A DNA stretch of 64,000 bases from Deinococcus sp. QL22 (GTDB lineage: Bacteria > Deinococcota > Deinococci > Deinococcales > Deinococcaceae): the NCBI RefSeq assembly GCF_023370075.1, contig NZ_CP097153.1, positions 186,001-250,000 of the forward strand. Direction: 5' to 3'. The notes below the pieces were generated by a model. It was not told the origin of the DNA and did not search any database. It saw only the letters and a program-made list of their open reading frames with translations. Shown here in pieces: positions 30,537 to 39,523 of the stretch (positions are counted from its first letter, which is position 1; each line of letters begins with the position of its first letter). The position numbers and the translations under genes were made by a program.

Positions 30537-31199
30537 TCAGCGCCGCCTGACGCCCCGGAACAGCACCACCAGGGCCAGCACCACCACTGCTGCCGCACCC
30601 CCCAGCAGCCCGGAGCGCAGCGGCCCCGGTTGGGTCAGACGGGCCAGCAAGGTGGGGTTGTCTCGCCGCCAAAGAGCCGTCAGGTCACGGGCCTGTTCCT
30701 CGCCCCAGCCGATCATGACCGCTTCAAAGGGCCGCCCGCCCGCCGCCTCCGCATACAGTTCAGACCATCCGGCGCTAAAGCTGCGCTTTCCAGTGGAGAC
30801 TTCAGCCCCAGCCGCATTGACCTTCAACGATACGGTATAGCTGTAGGTGTCCTGTCCGTAGCCGATATAGCTGCGTGGGTCGAGGTAGCGCACGCTGGCC
30901 CGCGCCTGCGTTTGGCCGACTTGCCCGGTGCAGGAGGGCCGCTGTTCGTAGCGCACCTGACCTTGCTGGAGGGCGGTGGTCAGGCGCTGCGTCAGGGCTG
31001 CTTGCAGTTGAGGCCGGGCCTGCGCCACACGTTCAGGCGGCATGTCCTCGAAAACCACCTGTACCGCCGCTGGGTCTAGGCACAGGGTTACGCCGCGCAG
31101 GTCGGAACCCGTTTGTCCGTGTGCGCCCACACTGCCCAGCACGGCGGCCACCATGAGGGCACAGAAACGGCGGTGGACGGAGCGTGGAACGCGGGGCAT
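30537..31199 (-). CDS. exported, C-terminally anchored protein of unknown function
   Basis: A 220-residue protein. The N-terminal signal peptide is FCALMVAAVLGSVGAHG. One transmembrane helix near the C-terminus (LLGGAAAVVVLALVVLFRG) is followed by Arg-rich residues that keep the end in the cytoplasm. Between them is a domain with two cysteines (TLCLD, PSCTG) and SVRYLDPRSYIGYGQDTYSY. TAAGCT on the minus strand, 8 bases before the ATG, suggests leaderless transcription. No family was recognised. Confidence 0.6.
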   Translation of the reverse strand: MPRVPRSVHRRFCALMVAAVLGSVGAHGQTGSDLRGVTLCLDPAAVQVVFEDMPPERVAQARPQLQAALTQRLTTALQQGQVRYEQRPSCTGQVGQTQARASVRYLDPRSYIGYGQDTYSYTVSLKVNAAGAEVSTGKRSFSAGWSELYAEAAGGRPFEAVMIGWGEEQARDLTALWRRDNPTLLARLTQPGPLRSGLLGGAAAVVVLALVVLFRGVRRR

Positions 31200-31361
31200 C
31201 TGCTCTTAGCTTAGCGGAAGGCAAGTGAAATGAAGCTGCCTGACGGGGAACTGAGACTGCGAGGTGCCAAGTCGCTGACAAGCCACCCTCCCCCCATCAG
31301 ACACTGTGTCACACGTAACAAAGCGTGCAACAGATGCGGGCCAGCATAATGGGTGTCCGTC

Positions 31362-31625
31362 ATGCAAGCCAAAAAATGGCTGGTCGCGCTGCGTTGGGCA
31401 GACGGCGAACGGTCGACTGTGCTGTACGAGGGGCCGCTGTGGGTGGGCAAAGTGAGCCAGGCGGTGCATGTGCTGGCCCAGGCCGAACACCACCGCCGCC
31501 GAGAGACCGAACCTGATTTGCCTGCTCAATTGGAATACGAGATTCGTTCCTTTACGGCGGCCCAAGACAGCGGCAGAACAAGAGACAAGAATCTTTTTGG
31601 TACGCCTGATACGGATTCCTTATGA
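31362..31625 (+). CDS. small hypothetical protein
   Basis: About 87 residues (MQAKKWLVALRWADGERS...). The start at 31362 is preferred because CATAAT lies 11 bases upstream, suggesting a leaderless transcript. There is no signal peptide and no cysteine; the C-terminal 40 residues are charged. The amino-acid composition is protein-like, but no family was recognised. It may be a small cytosolic factor, or not expressed. Confidence 0.4.
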   Translation: MQAKKWLVALRWADGERSTVLYEGPLWVGKVSQAVHVLAQAEHHRRRETEPDLPAQLEYEIRSFTAAQDSGRTRDKNLFGTPDTDSL

Positions 31626-31764
31626 TTCACGCGAACCATAGACTATTCAAATCTGGCTTGACGCAAGCTTAACAGTCATGTTTTTTGGGCCTGTTTTGTA
31701 CAAACGGCAATGCAACCCCAACAAAGGAGACAGAGCCAGTCAGGTTGCCACTTTAGCCTGCGCT

Positions 31765-32901
31765 ATGTCTGTTTTTCTGCATGCCCTAGAAACGGCGGTG
31801 CCGCCGTACGCCTACCCGCAATCCGAAATTCGGGATGTTTTGAAGGCCCAACCTGAACTTGACCGCCTCGGCCAGCGCATTATCGGCACTATTTTCAATG
31901 CGTCCGGGATAGACCAGCGGCACAGCGCCATCGGAGAATTTAAGCGCGGGCCGGGGGAAAGTGCGGGCGTGTTTTTCGACCCCGAAACGCGCCGGATGCT
32001 GAAGCCCGGCACAGGCGCACGCAACGAGTTTTATATCGTGGAGGCCAGCAAACTGTTCGTGCAGGCTGCCCGGCAGGTCATGGTGGCCAGTCCCGGCATT
32101 GCGGCGCATGAAGTGACCCATGTGATTACCGTGTCCTGCACCGGCTTTTTTGCCCCTGGCCCCGACTACGCGGTAGTGCGCGCGCTGGGACTGCGGCCCG
32201 ACGTGCAGCGCTTTCACGTGGGTTTTATGGGCTGCTACGCAGCGTTCCCGGCCCTGAAAATGGCCAAAGCCTTTTGTGAAGCCGACCCGGACGCAGTCGT
32301 GCTGGTGGTCAGCGCCGAGCTGTGTACCCTGCACATGCGCTCCTCGAACGACGCCGACACCTTGATCGCCAGTTCCGTGTTTGCCGATGGAGCCGCTGCC
32401 GCGTTGGTCAGCGCCCGCCTGCCCAGTCCCGGCACACCGGTGCTCAGAATGGATCATTTTGAAACCACGCTCACGCCTGCCGGAGTGGGCGAGGCCGATA
32501 TGGCGTGGACAATTGGCGACCTCGGCTACGAAATGGTGCTGAGTACTTATGTGCCCTCCATTATTGAGACGCATATTTCGGGAGCGCTGGAGCCGTTGAT
32601 GGCGCGGGAGCCTGCACTGGCGGCTGGCCCGCAGAACGCCGTGCAGCGCTGGGCCATTCACCCCGGTGGGCGCAGCATTCTGGACAAGGTGCAGACCTCG
32701 CTGGGTCTGAGCGACGAACAATTGGAACCTTCCCGCAATGTGCTGCGGCAATACGGCAACATGAGCAGCGCCACTGTCATGTTTATTTTGCGCGACTTGC
32801 TGCACGGGGCGCAGGACGATGAGCGGGTCTGTGCAATGGCGTTCGGTCCCGGCCTGACGGTGGAGACTGGGCTGATGACCCGGCTCTCCGGACTGGATTA
32901 A
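31765..32901 (+). CDS. type III polyketide synthase
   Basis: A chalcone-synthase-like enzyme of 378 residues that extends an acyl-CoA starter with malonyl-CoA and cyclises the chain to a pyrone, resorcinol or naphthalene product. The catalytic triad is visible: Cys125 in TVSCTGFFAPGPDY, His299 in WAIHPGGRSIL and Asn332 in QYGNMSSATVMF. A leaderless -10 (TAGCCT) sits 5 bases before the ATG at 31765. The stop codon overlaps the next start (TAATG), coupling it to a methyltransferase and then a flavin monooxygenase. The set forms a compact biosynthetic operon. The starter and product are not predictable by eye; related clusters make alkylpyrones or alkylresorcinols. Confidence 0.92.
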   Translation: MSVFLHALETAVPPYAYPQSEIRDVLKAQPELDRLGQRIIGTIFNASGIDQRHSAIGEFKRGPGESAGVFFDPETRRMLKPGTGARNEFYIVEASKLFVQAARQVMVASPGIAAHEVTHVITVSCTGFFAPGPDYAVVRALGLRPDVQRFHVGFMGCYAAFPALKMAKAFCEADPDAVVLVVSAELCTLHMRSSNDADTLIASSVFADGAAAALVSARLPSPGTPVLRMDHFETTLTPAGVGEADMAWTIGDLGYEMVLSTYVPSIIETHISGALEPLMAREPALAAGPQNAVQRWAIHPGGRSILDKVQTSLGLSDEQLEPSRNVLRQYGNMSSATVMFILRDLLHGAQDDERVCAMAFGPGLTVETGLMTRLSGLD

Positions 32902-33626
32902 TGGTGCTAAAGGCTACTCTGAGACCCGACATCGATTTTCGCCGCCGCGCCGCAGAACTGACCGAACGCATGGATGACCCCGACTGCGACCTGACCAAGT
33001 TGCACCGCACCTACGCGCAGTTTGCCGCCGTGAACGCGTTGGTGTCGGGTTGGTGGGGCGTGTATACCGGGCAGATTCGGCCATACCTCAGGCGCGATCA
33101 GGCCGCGACCCTGCTGGATATCGGCTCGGGCGGGGGCGATGTGCCGCGCCGTTTGGCATACTGGGCGGCCCACGACGGTTTTCGGCTGCAGGTCACGGCC
33201 ATTGACGCCGACGCGCGGGCGGTGGCGTATGCCTCTAGCCTCGGCACTGCGGCCAACTTGCAGTTCCGGCAGGCCTTCAGCGGCGACCTCGTGCAGGAAG
33301 GACAAACGTTCGATTTCATCACGTCCAACCATCTGCTCCACCACCTGACCGCGCCGGAACTGACCGCCTTGCTGGAAGACTCCGAGCGGCTGTGCCGGGT
33401 GGCCGTGATTCACAGCGACCTGGAGCGCAGCGCCCTCGCCTATGCGGCGTTCGGCGTGGGCATCGGGCCCTGGTTCCGGGGATCGTTTATTCGGGAAGAC
33501 GGAATGCTGTCTATTCGCCGCAGCTACACGGCCCCGGAACTGGCGCAGGTGGCCCCGGCAGGCTGGCGGGTGCAGCGGCAGTGGCCGTACCGCACTCTGC
33601 TGACGTACCAAGCTCCCCATGCTTGA
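32901..33626 (+). CDS. SAM-dependent methyltransferase, polyketide tailoring
   Basis: A 241-residue class I methyltransferase: the SAM-binding loop TLLDIGSGGGDVPRRLA, the acidic residue ending strand 2 in VTAIDADARAVAYA, and FDFITSNHLLHHL as motif IV. It lies between the type III PKS and the FAD monooxygenase, overlapping both by one and eight bases, so it very probably methylates the polyketide or an oxidised derivative. Whether on O or C cannot be told. Confidence 0.88.
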   Translation: MVLKATLRPDIDFRRRAAELTERMDDPDCDLTKLHRTYAQFAAVNALVSGWWGVYTGQIRPYLRRDQAATLLDIGSGGGDVPRRLAYWAAHDGFRLQVTAIDADARAVAYASSLGTAANLQFRQAFSGDLVQEGQTFDFITSNHLLHHLTAPELTALLEDSERLCRVAVIHSDLERSALAYAAFGVGIGPWFRGSFIREDGMLSIRRSYTAPELAQVAPAGWRVQRQWPYRTLLTYQAPHA

Positions 33627-34746
33627 CGTGCTGATCGTGGGCGGCGGCCCCGTCGGGCTGTTTCTAGGTTGCCTGCTGGCGGCGCGTGGCCTGAGTTTTC
33701 AGGTCTTGGAACGCCGCACCGAAGCGGGGGCACATTCGCGGGCCATCGGCATCCACCCCCCCGCGCTGGAGGCCTTTGAAGCGCTGGGCATCGCCTCTCC
33801 CCTGCTGGCGGCGGGCGTGCCCATCACTTCCGGCCTCGTGCGCGGCGAGCGCGGCGCGGTGCTGGGTGAACTGGATTTCCGGGCCGCGTCAGCCCGCTTT
33901 CCCTTTATCCTGTCGCTCCCTCAGCAGCGTACCGAGCAGATGCTGGAGGCCGAATTGGGGCGGTTGGCCCCCGGCACCTTTCAGCGTGGGGCCGAGGTGA
34001 AGGCAGTGCAGGACGCTGGGGCACATGTCCAGATTACCTATGAACAGCGCGGGCAGACGCACAGCGCACAGGCCCGCTACGTGGTCGGGGCGGACGGCTG
34101 CCGCAGCCCCATGCGCGGGCTGGCACAGATTCCGTATCCGGGGGCCACTTACGCCGACAAGTACCTGATGGGCGATTTTCCCGACACCACCGTATTTGGG
34201 GCGGCGGCGGTGATCGGACTGCACGCGGGCGGGGTGCTGGAATCTTTTCCACTGCCGGGGGGATTGCGGCGCTGGGTGGCCCGGACAGACTCGCTGCACT
34301 CAGCGCCGGAAGCCGCCGACCTGACCACCCTCGTGCAGGAACGCAGCGGCCACGCCCTGCCACACGCCGAATGCTCGATGCTCAGCGCCTTCGAGGTGCG
34401 CCACCATTTGGCCGCCCAGATGGTGCGGGACCGCCTGATCCTGATCGGAGACGCGGCCCACGAGGTCAGCCCGATTGGGGGGCAGGGCATGAATCTGGGT
34501 TGGCTGGACGCTGCAGCGTTGGCAGATGTTTTCAGCGGCGGAGCCTCGGCAGCAACGTTGGCCACTTTCCAGCGGCGTCGTCTGCGCTCGGCCCGCATCG
34601 CCACCCGGCAGGCCGAAATCAATATGTTTTTTGGCCGTCCGGCAGGAGCAGCAGCGCAGCGCAGGCGCGAACGGCTGGTGCGCGGGCTGCTGAGTTCGGG
34701 CGCTGAACCGCTGCTGGCAAAAGCGTTTACGATGCGCTGGCTGTAG
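33619..34746 (+). CDS. FAD-dependent monooxygenase, polyketide tailoring
   Basis: A 375-residue group A flavin hydroxylase of the UbiH/PHBH family: the N-terminal dinucleotide fold VLIVGGGPVGLFLGCLLA, the DG motif in YVVGADGCRSPMRG, and the GD motif in LILIGDAAHEVSPIGGQGMN. It uses NAD(P)H and O2 to hydroxylate an aromatic ring. As the last gene of the PKS operon it probably oxidises the methylated or unmethylated ring product, giving a phenol or quinone. It overlaps the methyltransferase stop by eight bases. Confidence 0.88.
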   Translation: MLDVLIVGGGPVGLFLGCLLAARGLSFQVLERRTEAGAHSRAIGIHPPALEAFEALGIASPLLAAGVPITSGLVRGERGAVLGELDFRAASARFPFILSLPQQRTEQMLEAELGRLAPGTFQRGAEVKAVQDAGAHVQITYEQRGQTHSAQARYVVGADGCRSPMRGLAQIPYPGATYADKYLMGDFPDTTVFGAAAVIGLHAGGVLESFPLPGGLRRWVARTDSLHSAPEAADLTTLVQERSGHALPHAECSMLSAFEVRHHLAAQMVRDRLILIGDAAHEVSPIGGQGMNLGWLDAAALADVFSGGASAATLATFQRRRLRSARIATRQAEINMFFGRPAGAAAQRRRERLVRGLLSSGAEPLLAKAFTMRWL

Positions 34747-34824
34747 ATGAAGCGCGTGAATAAAACAAATGGTTAGCCGGTCATCTCCTGACGTCTATAA
34801 GGCCGCGGTCTGCTACGGTCAGGT

Positions 34825-36303
34825 ATGCGCCCTCACGTCCTGATTGTCCTGACTGCCTCTGCTGTCGCCTCTGCTCAAAGCAGTGAGGTGACCACTTCTG
34901 CAGCGGCCATCACCCGCTTACTGGGGGCCGAGCAACCGCAGGCCGAGTGGTTTGCGCCCGAATTCCTTGCTCAAGTGACGTTTGAAACCATCAACGCGCA
35001 GCTGGCCGGGATTCGTCAGTCAATTGGGGCATTCGTGCGGCTGGATCCGGGGCAGGGGCAACCGCTGGCTGTCTTTGAGCGCGGCACGCTGCTGATTACT
35101 ACCGCACCTGTAGACGCGCAGGGCCGCCTGACCAGCTTCGGCGCAGTGCCCGGCCCAAGTTCGCCTGCGGCCCAGACGCCTCAAATCTCCTCACTCCTGA
35201 CCCGCGTTTTTGAGCCAGGACAGGTAGACGCCGCCCTTTTTGCACCAGACTTTTTGGCCGCCGTACCTGTGGCGTCGTTGCAACAAACCCTGAACAGTGT
35301 GCGGGCCCAGTTTGGAGCCTTCGTGCGGGTGGATCTTTCTCAACCCGTGCCACAAGTTATTTTCGAGAACGGAACACTAAATGTCACGACTTTTGCCCTC
35401 AATGATGGGGGCCAGATTTCGGGCCTCGTGATCGCACCTGCCACACCCGAAGCTTCGTTTGCGACATTGGTCGAGGCTCAAGCTGCCTTTGCCGCGCTGC
35501 CGGGGCGGGTCAGCCTACTGGTGCGCGAAGTAGGCAGTTCTCAGCCGCCACTCGCCGCGCTGAGTTCGGGCCGTCTGCTGGCGGTGGCATCCTCCTTCAA
35601 GCTGGCAATTTTGGGCGAGTTGCAGGCCCAGATCAATGCGGGCCAGCGGGCCTGGACGGATGAGGTGACGCTGGAGGACCCCGACAAGAGCCTGCCCAGT
35701 GGGAGCCTGCAAAACGAGGCGACGGGCAGCCTCTACTCCCTGCGCGATTTGGCGACCCGCATGATCAGTGTGAGCGACAACACCGCCACCGACCTGCTGC
35801 TGCGCGTGGTGGGGCGGGCGGCGGTAGAAGCACGGCTGGGGCAAACGGCCATGCCCAGTACCCGCGAGGCCTTTGCACTGAAGAATCCGGCCAACTTGGA
35901 GTTGCTGCGGGCCTACCGTTCGGCGGGCCTGAACCGGGCGGCGCGGCGGGCCGTGTTGACTCAGGCGGCCACCGCGCTGCTGCCGGGTACAGGCGTGTTT
36001 GCAGGCGGCCCTGTCGCGCAGGACGTGGAATGGTTTGCCAGCACCGAGCGGCTGTGCAACCTGATGGCCGAGGTTGCTGCCCTGCCGGAAACCCAGTTCA
36101 ATCCCGGTGTAGCAGACGCCAACGATTTTGAGGACATCAGCTACAAAGGCGGCAGCGAGGGCGGCGTGCTGAACCTGACCACGCAGGTGACAACCAAAGC
36201 GGGCCGCACGCTGTGTATCAGCGCCACTTGGAATGACGCCCGCAATCTCAATGAAGGTCAGTTTCTAGGATTGTACACAGGCCTCCTCAAGCTGCTGCGC
36301 TAA
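34825..36303 (+). CDS. class A beta-lactamase-like serine hydrolase with duplicated N-terminal domain
   Basis: A 492-residue exported protein. A signal peptide (VLIVLTASAVASAQS) is followed by two homologous NTF2-like/ORF12-N-type domains, about residues 38-125 and 133-205: compare WFAPEFLAQVTFETINAQLA with LFAPDFLAAVPVASLQQTLN. The hydrolase domain comes next, with Ser256-x-x-Lys259 (SSFK), Ser317-Asp318-Asn319 (SDN) and Lys441-Gly-Gly (KGGS), the three class A motifs. No clear Glu166-type omega loop was recognised, so penicillin hydrolysis is not assured; a peptidase or esterase role is possible. TACGGT 5 bases before the ATG marks a leaderless promoter. Confidence 0.8.
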   Translation: MRPHVLIVLTASAVASAQSSEVTTSAAAITRLLGAEQPQAEWFAPEFLAQVTFETINAQLAGIRQSIGAFVRLDPGQGQPLAVFERGTLLITTAPVDAQGRLTSFGAVPGPSSPAAQTPQISSLLTRVFEPGQVDAALFAPDFLAAVPVASLQQTLNSVRAQFGAFVRVDLSQPVPQVIFENGTLNVTTFALNDGGQISGLVIAPATPEASFATLVEAQAAFAALPGRVSLLVREVGSSQPPLAALSSGRLLAVASSFKLAILGELQAQINAGQRAWTDEVTLEDPDKSLPSGSLQNEATGSLYSLRDLATRMISVSDNTATDLLLRVVGRAAVEARLGQTAMPSTREAFALKNPANLELLRAYRSAGLNRAARRAVLTQAATALLPGTGVFAGGPVAQDVEWFASTERLCNLMAEVAALPETQFNPGVADANDFEDISYKGGSEGGVLNLTTQVTTKAGRTLCISATWNDARNLNEGQFLGLYTGLLKLLR

Positions 36304-36532
36304 GCAGAATTGGACTTGGTGAAGGCGCTCTCCTTGTTCAGACTCGTGGAAATTCCCGGGTTGATTGAGGATGGTCAATGCCACGTGGGTTCTGTCGGTG
36401 GCCGGGGCGTTCGGCGGCACTTGCGGCCCAGGCAATAGGCAGCAGGAGACGGCCTCTCAGCTCTGGTGTTACTCTCCGCTTCAGCAGGCAAGGACGGCAG
36501 CGCCCCGCACTGGCCCCGCACCAAAGGAGAAC

Positions 36533-37009
36533 ATGGATCTCACTTCAACCGCCTCCCTCATCCTCACCGAAATCCTCTGGAACATCCTGGTCTGGATTCC
36601 CACCGTCTTGATCAGCCTGGTGTTTATCCGCGTGCTGCTCGGGATCAGGCCCCGCGAATTGATCGTGGAGATAGAAGATCATCAGACGGCGGCCATTGGC
36701 GCGGTGTTCTTCTGGGTGTCTCTGGGCTTCAGCATGCTGCTCAGTCGGACGATTGCCGACGCCCCGAGTCAGGCGACCGCGTCGTGGGGTGAGGCGTTCT
36801 CCTGGTTTGGCATTGCCCTGCTGGTGTCTCTAATCATGTTCAGCCTGGGGCTGGTGGCGGTCTTTGGCAGCCTGGCCCGCCGACGCCGTGAACCGATTCT
36901 GGCCTACATTCAGCGGGAGCTACGGCAGGAACACAACTTGGCCCTGTCCTTTATCATGGGCGCGCTGTTCATCGTGCCAGTCATTGTCGCCTACCACATC
37001 ACGTTGTAG
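36533..37009 (+). CDS. DUF350-family membrane protein, YjfL-like
   Basis: A 158-residue protein with about four transmembrane helices. AAAGGAGA sits just before the ATG at 36533; the open frame upstream has no support. The DUF350 pattern is visible in the helix-loop IEDHQTAAIGAVFFWVSLGF and is loosely repeated after it. With the two genes downstream, a lipoprotein and a glutathionylspermidine-synthase-like protein, it matches the E. coli yjfL-yjfM-yjfC arrangement. The biochemical role of that set is not established. 221 bases separate it from the next gene, and they include an ACGGCTG/CAGCCGT hairpin. Confidence 0.7.
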   Translation: MDLTSTASLILTEILWNILVWIPTVLISLVFIRVLLGIRPRELIVEIEDHQTAAIGAVFFWVSLGFSMLLSRTIADAPSQATASWGEAFSWFGIALLVSLIMFSLGLVAVFGSLARRRREPILAYIQRELRQEHNLALSFIMGALFIVPVIVAYHITL

Positions 37010-37230
37010 AGGAGCTGGGCCACCCTGATCTCAGGCGGCCACTGCACCGCACGGCTGACCCCTGAAGGGTTGACGGGCCAGCCGTCCGTCACCACCGCCC
37101 TGGGCATCTTTGGGCTGGGCACTCTCCGCACAGACCACCGTAGCTCAGCGTCCAGAATGAGGCCCGTCCCTCTGGCCCCGTAACGCGCAGCCGTTATCCT
37201 GTATGTCCCTGACTTCTTTGATGAGGTGCC

Positions 37231-37626
37231 ATGAAGAAACTGTTTCACCTCCCCCTGCTGACCTCGTTGCCGCTGCTGCTCACAGCCTGCGCGGGAAGTG
37301 ACGACCGCATTGACCTGAACGGGTATCAGCGCAAGTCCTTCAACACGGAGGCCGAATGCCGGGCGTATTACCGCGTTCAGATCGAGCGCGGCCTGACCTA
37401 TCCCTGTGAGCGCAGCGGCAGCGGTGCGCGGTTCATTTACTTTGGGCCTTACTTTCTGGGTGGGTTCACCAACACCACCTATCTGGGCTACCGCCGCACG
37501 GGGGGGGTGAACTCCAGCGGCCTGCAGTTCAAGAACGGCACCTATGTGGGCAGCTACACCGCGCCGTCCGTCTCGCGGGGCGGGTTCACCAGCGGCTCGC
37601 GCTCCGGCGGCAGCTTTGGCGGGTAA
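37231..37626 (+). CDS. small lipoprotein, DUF1190/YjfM-like
   Basis: A 131-residue lipoprotein: signal peptide ending in LLTAC (Cys20). The mature part has two cysteines (ECRAYYR, YPCERSG) and an aromatic centre (FIYFGPYFLGGFTN), ending in a Gly/Ser-rich tail (GGFTSGSRSGGSFGG) like DUF1190 proteins. GATGAGGTG precedes the start. It is 27 bases from the glutathionylspermidine-synthase-like gene, so the two are surely co-transcribed. Confidence 0.7.
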   Translation: MKKLFHLPLLTSLPLLLTACAGSDDRIDLNGYQRKSFNTEAECRAYYRVQIERGLTYPCERSGSGARFIYFGPYFLGGFTNTTYLGYRRTGGVNSSGLQFKNGTYVGSYTAPSVSRGGFTSGSRSGGSFGG

Positions 37627-37653
37627 ATTCCTGCACCGGAACGGCAGAGGCAC

Positions 37654-38811
37654 ATGCAGCGCCTGACCTGTCCGGCCCGGCCCGACTGGCGCGGGCGGCT
37701 GTCCAGCATGGGCATGACCTGGTTCGACGCCACGCCGGAACATCCAGTGCCCTACTGGACGGAAACCGCTGCCTACGCCTTCACTTCGGCCCAGATTCGC
37801 ACGCTTCAGGCGGCCAGTCAGGAGCTGACCGATCTGGTGCTGGCGGCCACAGGGCACGCCATAGAACATCGCCGCCTGACCGAACTGGGGATTCCGGTCT
37901 GGTTGCATGACGCCGTGCAGGCCTCCTGGGAGCGTGACGATCCGAGCGTCTATCTGCGCCTTGATCTGGCCTACAGCGGAGAGGGTCAGCCCAAACTGTT
38001 GGAAGTCAATGGGCAGACCCCCACCAGCCTGATCGAGGCCGCCATCTGTCAGTGGCACTGGCTGGAAGACCAGCAAGCCTGCGGCGCGCTCGCTCCTGAC
38101 CTGTCACAGTGGAACACCATTCACGAGGGTCTGGGCGAACAGTGGCAGCATCTGGTGGGGGCGCACGGCCTCCAACACGTCACGTTCAGCAGCGCCCGCA
38201 ACGACGAGGACTACGCCACCGTCACCTATCTGCGTGATCTGGCGCAGGCAGCTGGGGCGGCGACCAGCCAGCTCTTTGCCGAAGACCTGGGCACCTCGCC
38301 CGACCATGCCCACCTGCTGGACGGGTGGAGCCTGCCCATTCGGAACCTGATGTGGCTCTGGCCGCTGGAATTCGCCTGGGAATCGCGTGACGCGCCTGTC
38401 CTGGCCACCACCCAGACCCGCTTCATCGAGCCCCTCTGGAAAGCGGTGAGCAGCAGTAAAGGCCTGCTGGCGCTGCTGCACGAGCTGTCTCCCGGACATG
38501 AGTTGCTGTTGCCTGCCACCCTGAATCCCGGCACCCTGGAGATCCCGGGTGTGCTGAAACCGCTGTTCTCTCGCGAGGGGCAGAATGTGACCCTGCCCGG
38601 CCAACCCAGCACCCCCGGCGAGTATGGAGATCTGTCCTGTGTGGAGCAGGCGTACACCGCCCTGCCTGAATTCATGGCCGAAGACGGCACGGCCCGCTAT
38701 CCCGTGTTGGGCGTCTGGGTGGCGGGAAGTGAAGTCTGTGGGCTGGGCATCCGGGAAGGCCGAGGGCGCGTGACCGACAACCGCGCCAGCTTCATTCCGC
38801 ACTTTACCTAG
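37654..38811 (+). CDS. glutathionylspermidine synthase-like ATP-grasp ligase, YjfC-like
   Basis: A 385-residue cytoplasmic protein of the GspS preATP-grasp/ATP-grasp family. Visible motifs: RPDWRGRLSSMGMTWF and PYWTETAAYAFT at the N-terminus, YLRLDLAYSGEGQPKLLEVN (substrate/metal-binding acidic strand ending EVNGQTPTSL), and VCGLGIREGRGRVTDNRASF at the end. In this family the C-terminal synthetase joins a carboxylate to an amine using ATP; the amidase half of true GspS is missing. Its real substrate is unknown; the neighbouring membrane and lipoprotein genes suggest an envelope-linked role. Confidence 0.8.
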   Translation: MQRLTCPARPDWRGRLSSMGMTWFDATPEHPVPYWTETAAYAFTSAQIRTLQAASQELTDLVLAATGHAIEHRRLTELGIPVWLHDAVQASWERDDPSVYLRLDLAYSGEGQPKLLEVNGQTPTSLIEAAICQWHWLEDQQACGALAPDLSQWNTIHEGLGEQWQHLVGAHGLQHVTFSSARNDEDYATVTYLRDLAQAAGAATSQLFAEDLGTSPDHAHLLDGWSLPIRNLMWLWPLEFAWESRDAPVLATTQTRFIEPLWKAVSSSKGLLALLHELSPGHELLLPATLNPGTLEIPGVLKPLFSREGQNVTLPGQPSTPGEYGDLSCVEQAYTALPEFMAEDGTARYPVLGVWVAGSEVCGLGIREGRGRVTDNRASFIPHFT

Positions 38812-38994
38812 CCGGTTTCTGACAACCTAGAACAATTGTCCGAACGACAGGTGAAAACGTAAGGGTGGGCGCAGCGATCTGGGGCGAGCGAGTGGGGCAA
38901 ATACAGCCTGAAGTGACGGGAGCTGCAAGTGGCGCGGAGGCCGTATAAATTCTCGGAACTTTCCGGAGGACTCAAGCCCAGAGACCGACAACCC

Positions 38995-39028
38995 AACAAA
39001 AAGAAGGGAACCCGTCAAGGCTCCCTTC
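38995..39028 (-). terminator. intrinsic terminator of the cold-shock gene
   Basis: On the minus strand a 10-bp stem GAAGGGAGCC / GGTTCCCTTC with a 6-base loop is followed by TTTTTGTT, 23 bases after the stop. Confidence 0.9.
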
Positions 39029-39051
39029 TCTACATTGAGTGAGTGCTCGGA

Positions 39052-39312
39052 TTACCAGCGGTCGTCGCGGCGGGGGCGGTCGCTGAACGCAGGTGCAGGA
39101 GCAGCCTTCGTGACAACGATGTTCTTGGCCTGGGGGCCTTTTCCGCGCTGGCCTTCTTCAACTTCGAATTCCACTTCGTCGCCTTCGTTCAGCTTCTTGA
39201 AGCCGTTGCTCTGGATGGCGCTGAAGTGTGCAAACACGTCGGGGCTGCCGGGTGTTTCGATGAAGCCAAAGCCTTTCTCTGCGTTAAACCATTTCACTTT
39301 ACCTGCGGCCAT
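39052..39312 (-). CDS. csp: cold-shock protein (CspA family)
   Basis: An 86-residue RNA chaperone with one cold-shock domain: RNP1-like KGFGFIE and RNP2-like VFAHFSAI motifs bind single-stranded RNA or DNA. A 20-residue tail ending [11 protein letters not shown] is longer and more basic than in enterobacterial CspA. GAGGAG precedes the ATG. A -10 TATACT on the minus strand (39407-39412) gives a leader of roughly 90 bases, the kind that often makes csp mRNAs temperature-responsive. Confidence 0.95.
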   Translation of the reverse strand: MAAGKVKWFNAEKGFGFIETPGSPDVFAHFSAIQSNGFKKLNEGDEVEFEVEEGQRGKGPQAKNIVVTKAAPAPAFSDRPRRDDRW

Positions 39313-39523
39313 GTTCTACTCCTCGAATCCCAAAATACGAAAAGGCGTCCGGTAGATTACTCGGAGCGCCCCTTGTTCACTGCGTACTGAGGAAAACTCT
39401 TTGCAGAGTATAGCGCACCAGACGAGGGGTGTACAGCGGCGGGCGAAAGCGCAGTGATTGGGGTTGCTCTGGCCTGCGCCGCTTCTCTGCCGCGCAGCGC
39501 CCCCACCCCGCTATAGTTCGTGG

